A DNA stretch of 22,434 bases from CAZTCJ01 sp964612085 (GTDB lineage: Bacteria > Pseudomonadota > Alphaproteobacteria > JAJFIK01): the NCBI GenBank assembly GCA_964612085.1, contig CAZTCJ010000066.1:1-22434 (forward strand). Reading direction: 5' to 3'. Position numbers and translations under genes: made by a program. Below the pieces are notes generated by a model. That model was not told the origin of the DNA. It did not search any database and saw only the letters and a program-made list of their open reading frames with translations. How positions within the stretch are numbered: position 1 is the first letter of the stretch; every line of letters starts with the position of its first letter. Below, in pieces: positions 22,148 to 22,434 of this stretch.

Positions 22148-22434
22148 CCCCCAATTCTCACCTCACCGGTTCTTGCGCCGGTTCCGTTTTTCGCGCGCCG
22201 CTTATGCAGAGCGGCACGGCACATCCGGCAGGCGAAATTCGTTTGAGACTTCGCATTTATGTCATGCTCCTGATGCAGAGCATTCGCGGTTATCTCCACG
22301 CCGCCGGACGCAGCGATGAAAAGGCTACAGTCAGGCGCGCAAGGCAACGATCATTTTGCGACGAACGGCAGGGACACTGCGGGCGTTGCGACTTGGCAAC
22401 GCTTGCCCTTTCTGCCTTGCAAATGCCGTAATCC
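22148..22434. other. Right-edge stretch without a convincing gene
   Basis: These 287 nt upstream of the DUF5916 gene show no well-biased reading frame. Visible are a short direct repeat CCGGTTC (22166-22172 and 22177-22183), ATGCAGAGC twice (about 22205 and 22273), and an inverted repeat GCGTTGC / GCAACGC with a 6-nt loop (22383-22402), set inside GGGC...GCCC. The hairpin may belong to a gene beyond the window. The promoter of the DUF5916 gene is presumably here but cannot be placed. Confidence 0.5.

Noticed and set aside
22144..22347. Minus-strand frame overlapping the DUF5916 start by ATGA, with a CxxC
   Set aside because: It begins at TTG without a ribosome-binding site, lacks the strong GC third-position bias of real genes here, and shows no family resemblance.

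Overview
The window is GC-rich, tightly packed chromosomal DNA. Gene content and order point to an alphaproteobacterium. Two conserved alphaproteobacterial neighbourhoods can be recognised: the hflX/mazG region (left) and the envelope/replication cluster rlpA, D-Ala-D-Ala carboxypeptidase, tmk, holB, tatD, MBL hydrolase (middle). No genus can be named from the sequence alone. There is no tRNA, rRNA, CRISPR array, insertion sequence, integrase or phage gene.

Left part (1-5521). The 3' part of hflX overlaps an inositol-monophosphatase-family gene by one base. A 30-bp perfect palindrome follows, nested in a longer inverted repeat over the stop codon. Next come a two-helix membrane protein and an unrecognised Pro/Gly-rich secreted or anchored protein, coupled by ATGA. 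A double-hairpin repeat separates them from the convergent mazG. mazG lies downstream of a membrane-anchored LytTR regulator, which is divergent from a DUF2306 membrane protein.

Middle (5529-16308), all on the minus strand. In transcription order: rlpA, dac, tmk, holB, tatD, MBL hydrolase (overlaps or gaps of at most 16 nt); a hydrolase whose alpha/beta fold is interrupted by about nine membrane helices; a DUF2490 beta-barrel protein; then an exported VOC protein, a PAP/fibrillin-like exported protein, a YjbR protein and a PhnB-like VOC protein, the last three joined by ATGA overlaps. The 263-nt gap in front of the DUF2490 gene carries three direct copies of a 17-nt motif and is the most conspicuous unexplained regulatory DNA.

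Right part (16456-22434). A MmgE/PrpD-family gene and a small lipoprotein gene run on the plus strand and collide (11-bp 3' overlap) with a minus-strand pair: a small exported protein and a family-2 glycosyltransferase. A second palindromic repeat and a clear intrinsic terminator follow. Then come a small exported basic protein and a large CBM9/DUF5916 outer-membrane protein on the minus strand. The last 287 nt contain no convincing gene.

The strongest candidates for something not well described are the membrane-split hydrolase, the triplicated motif upstream of DUF2490, and the small operon of exported VOC plus fibrillin-like proteins. None can be called a new system from sequence alone.
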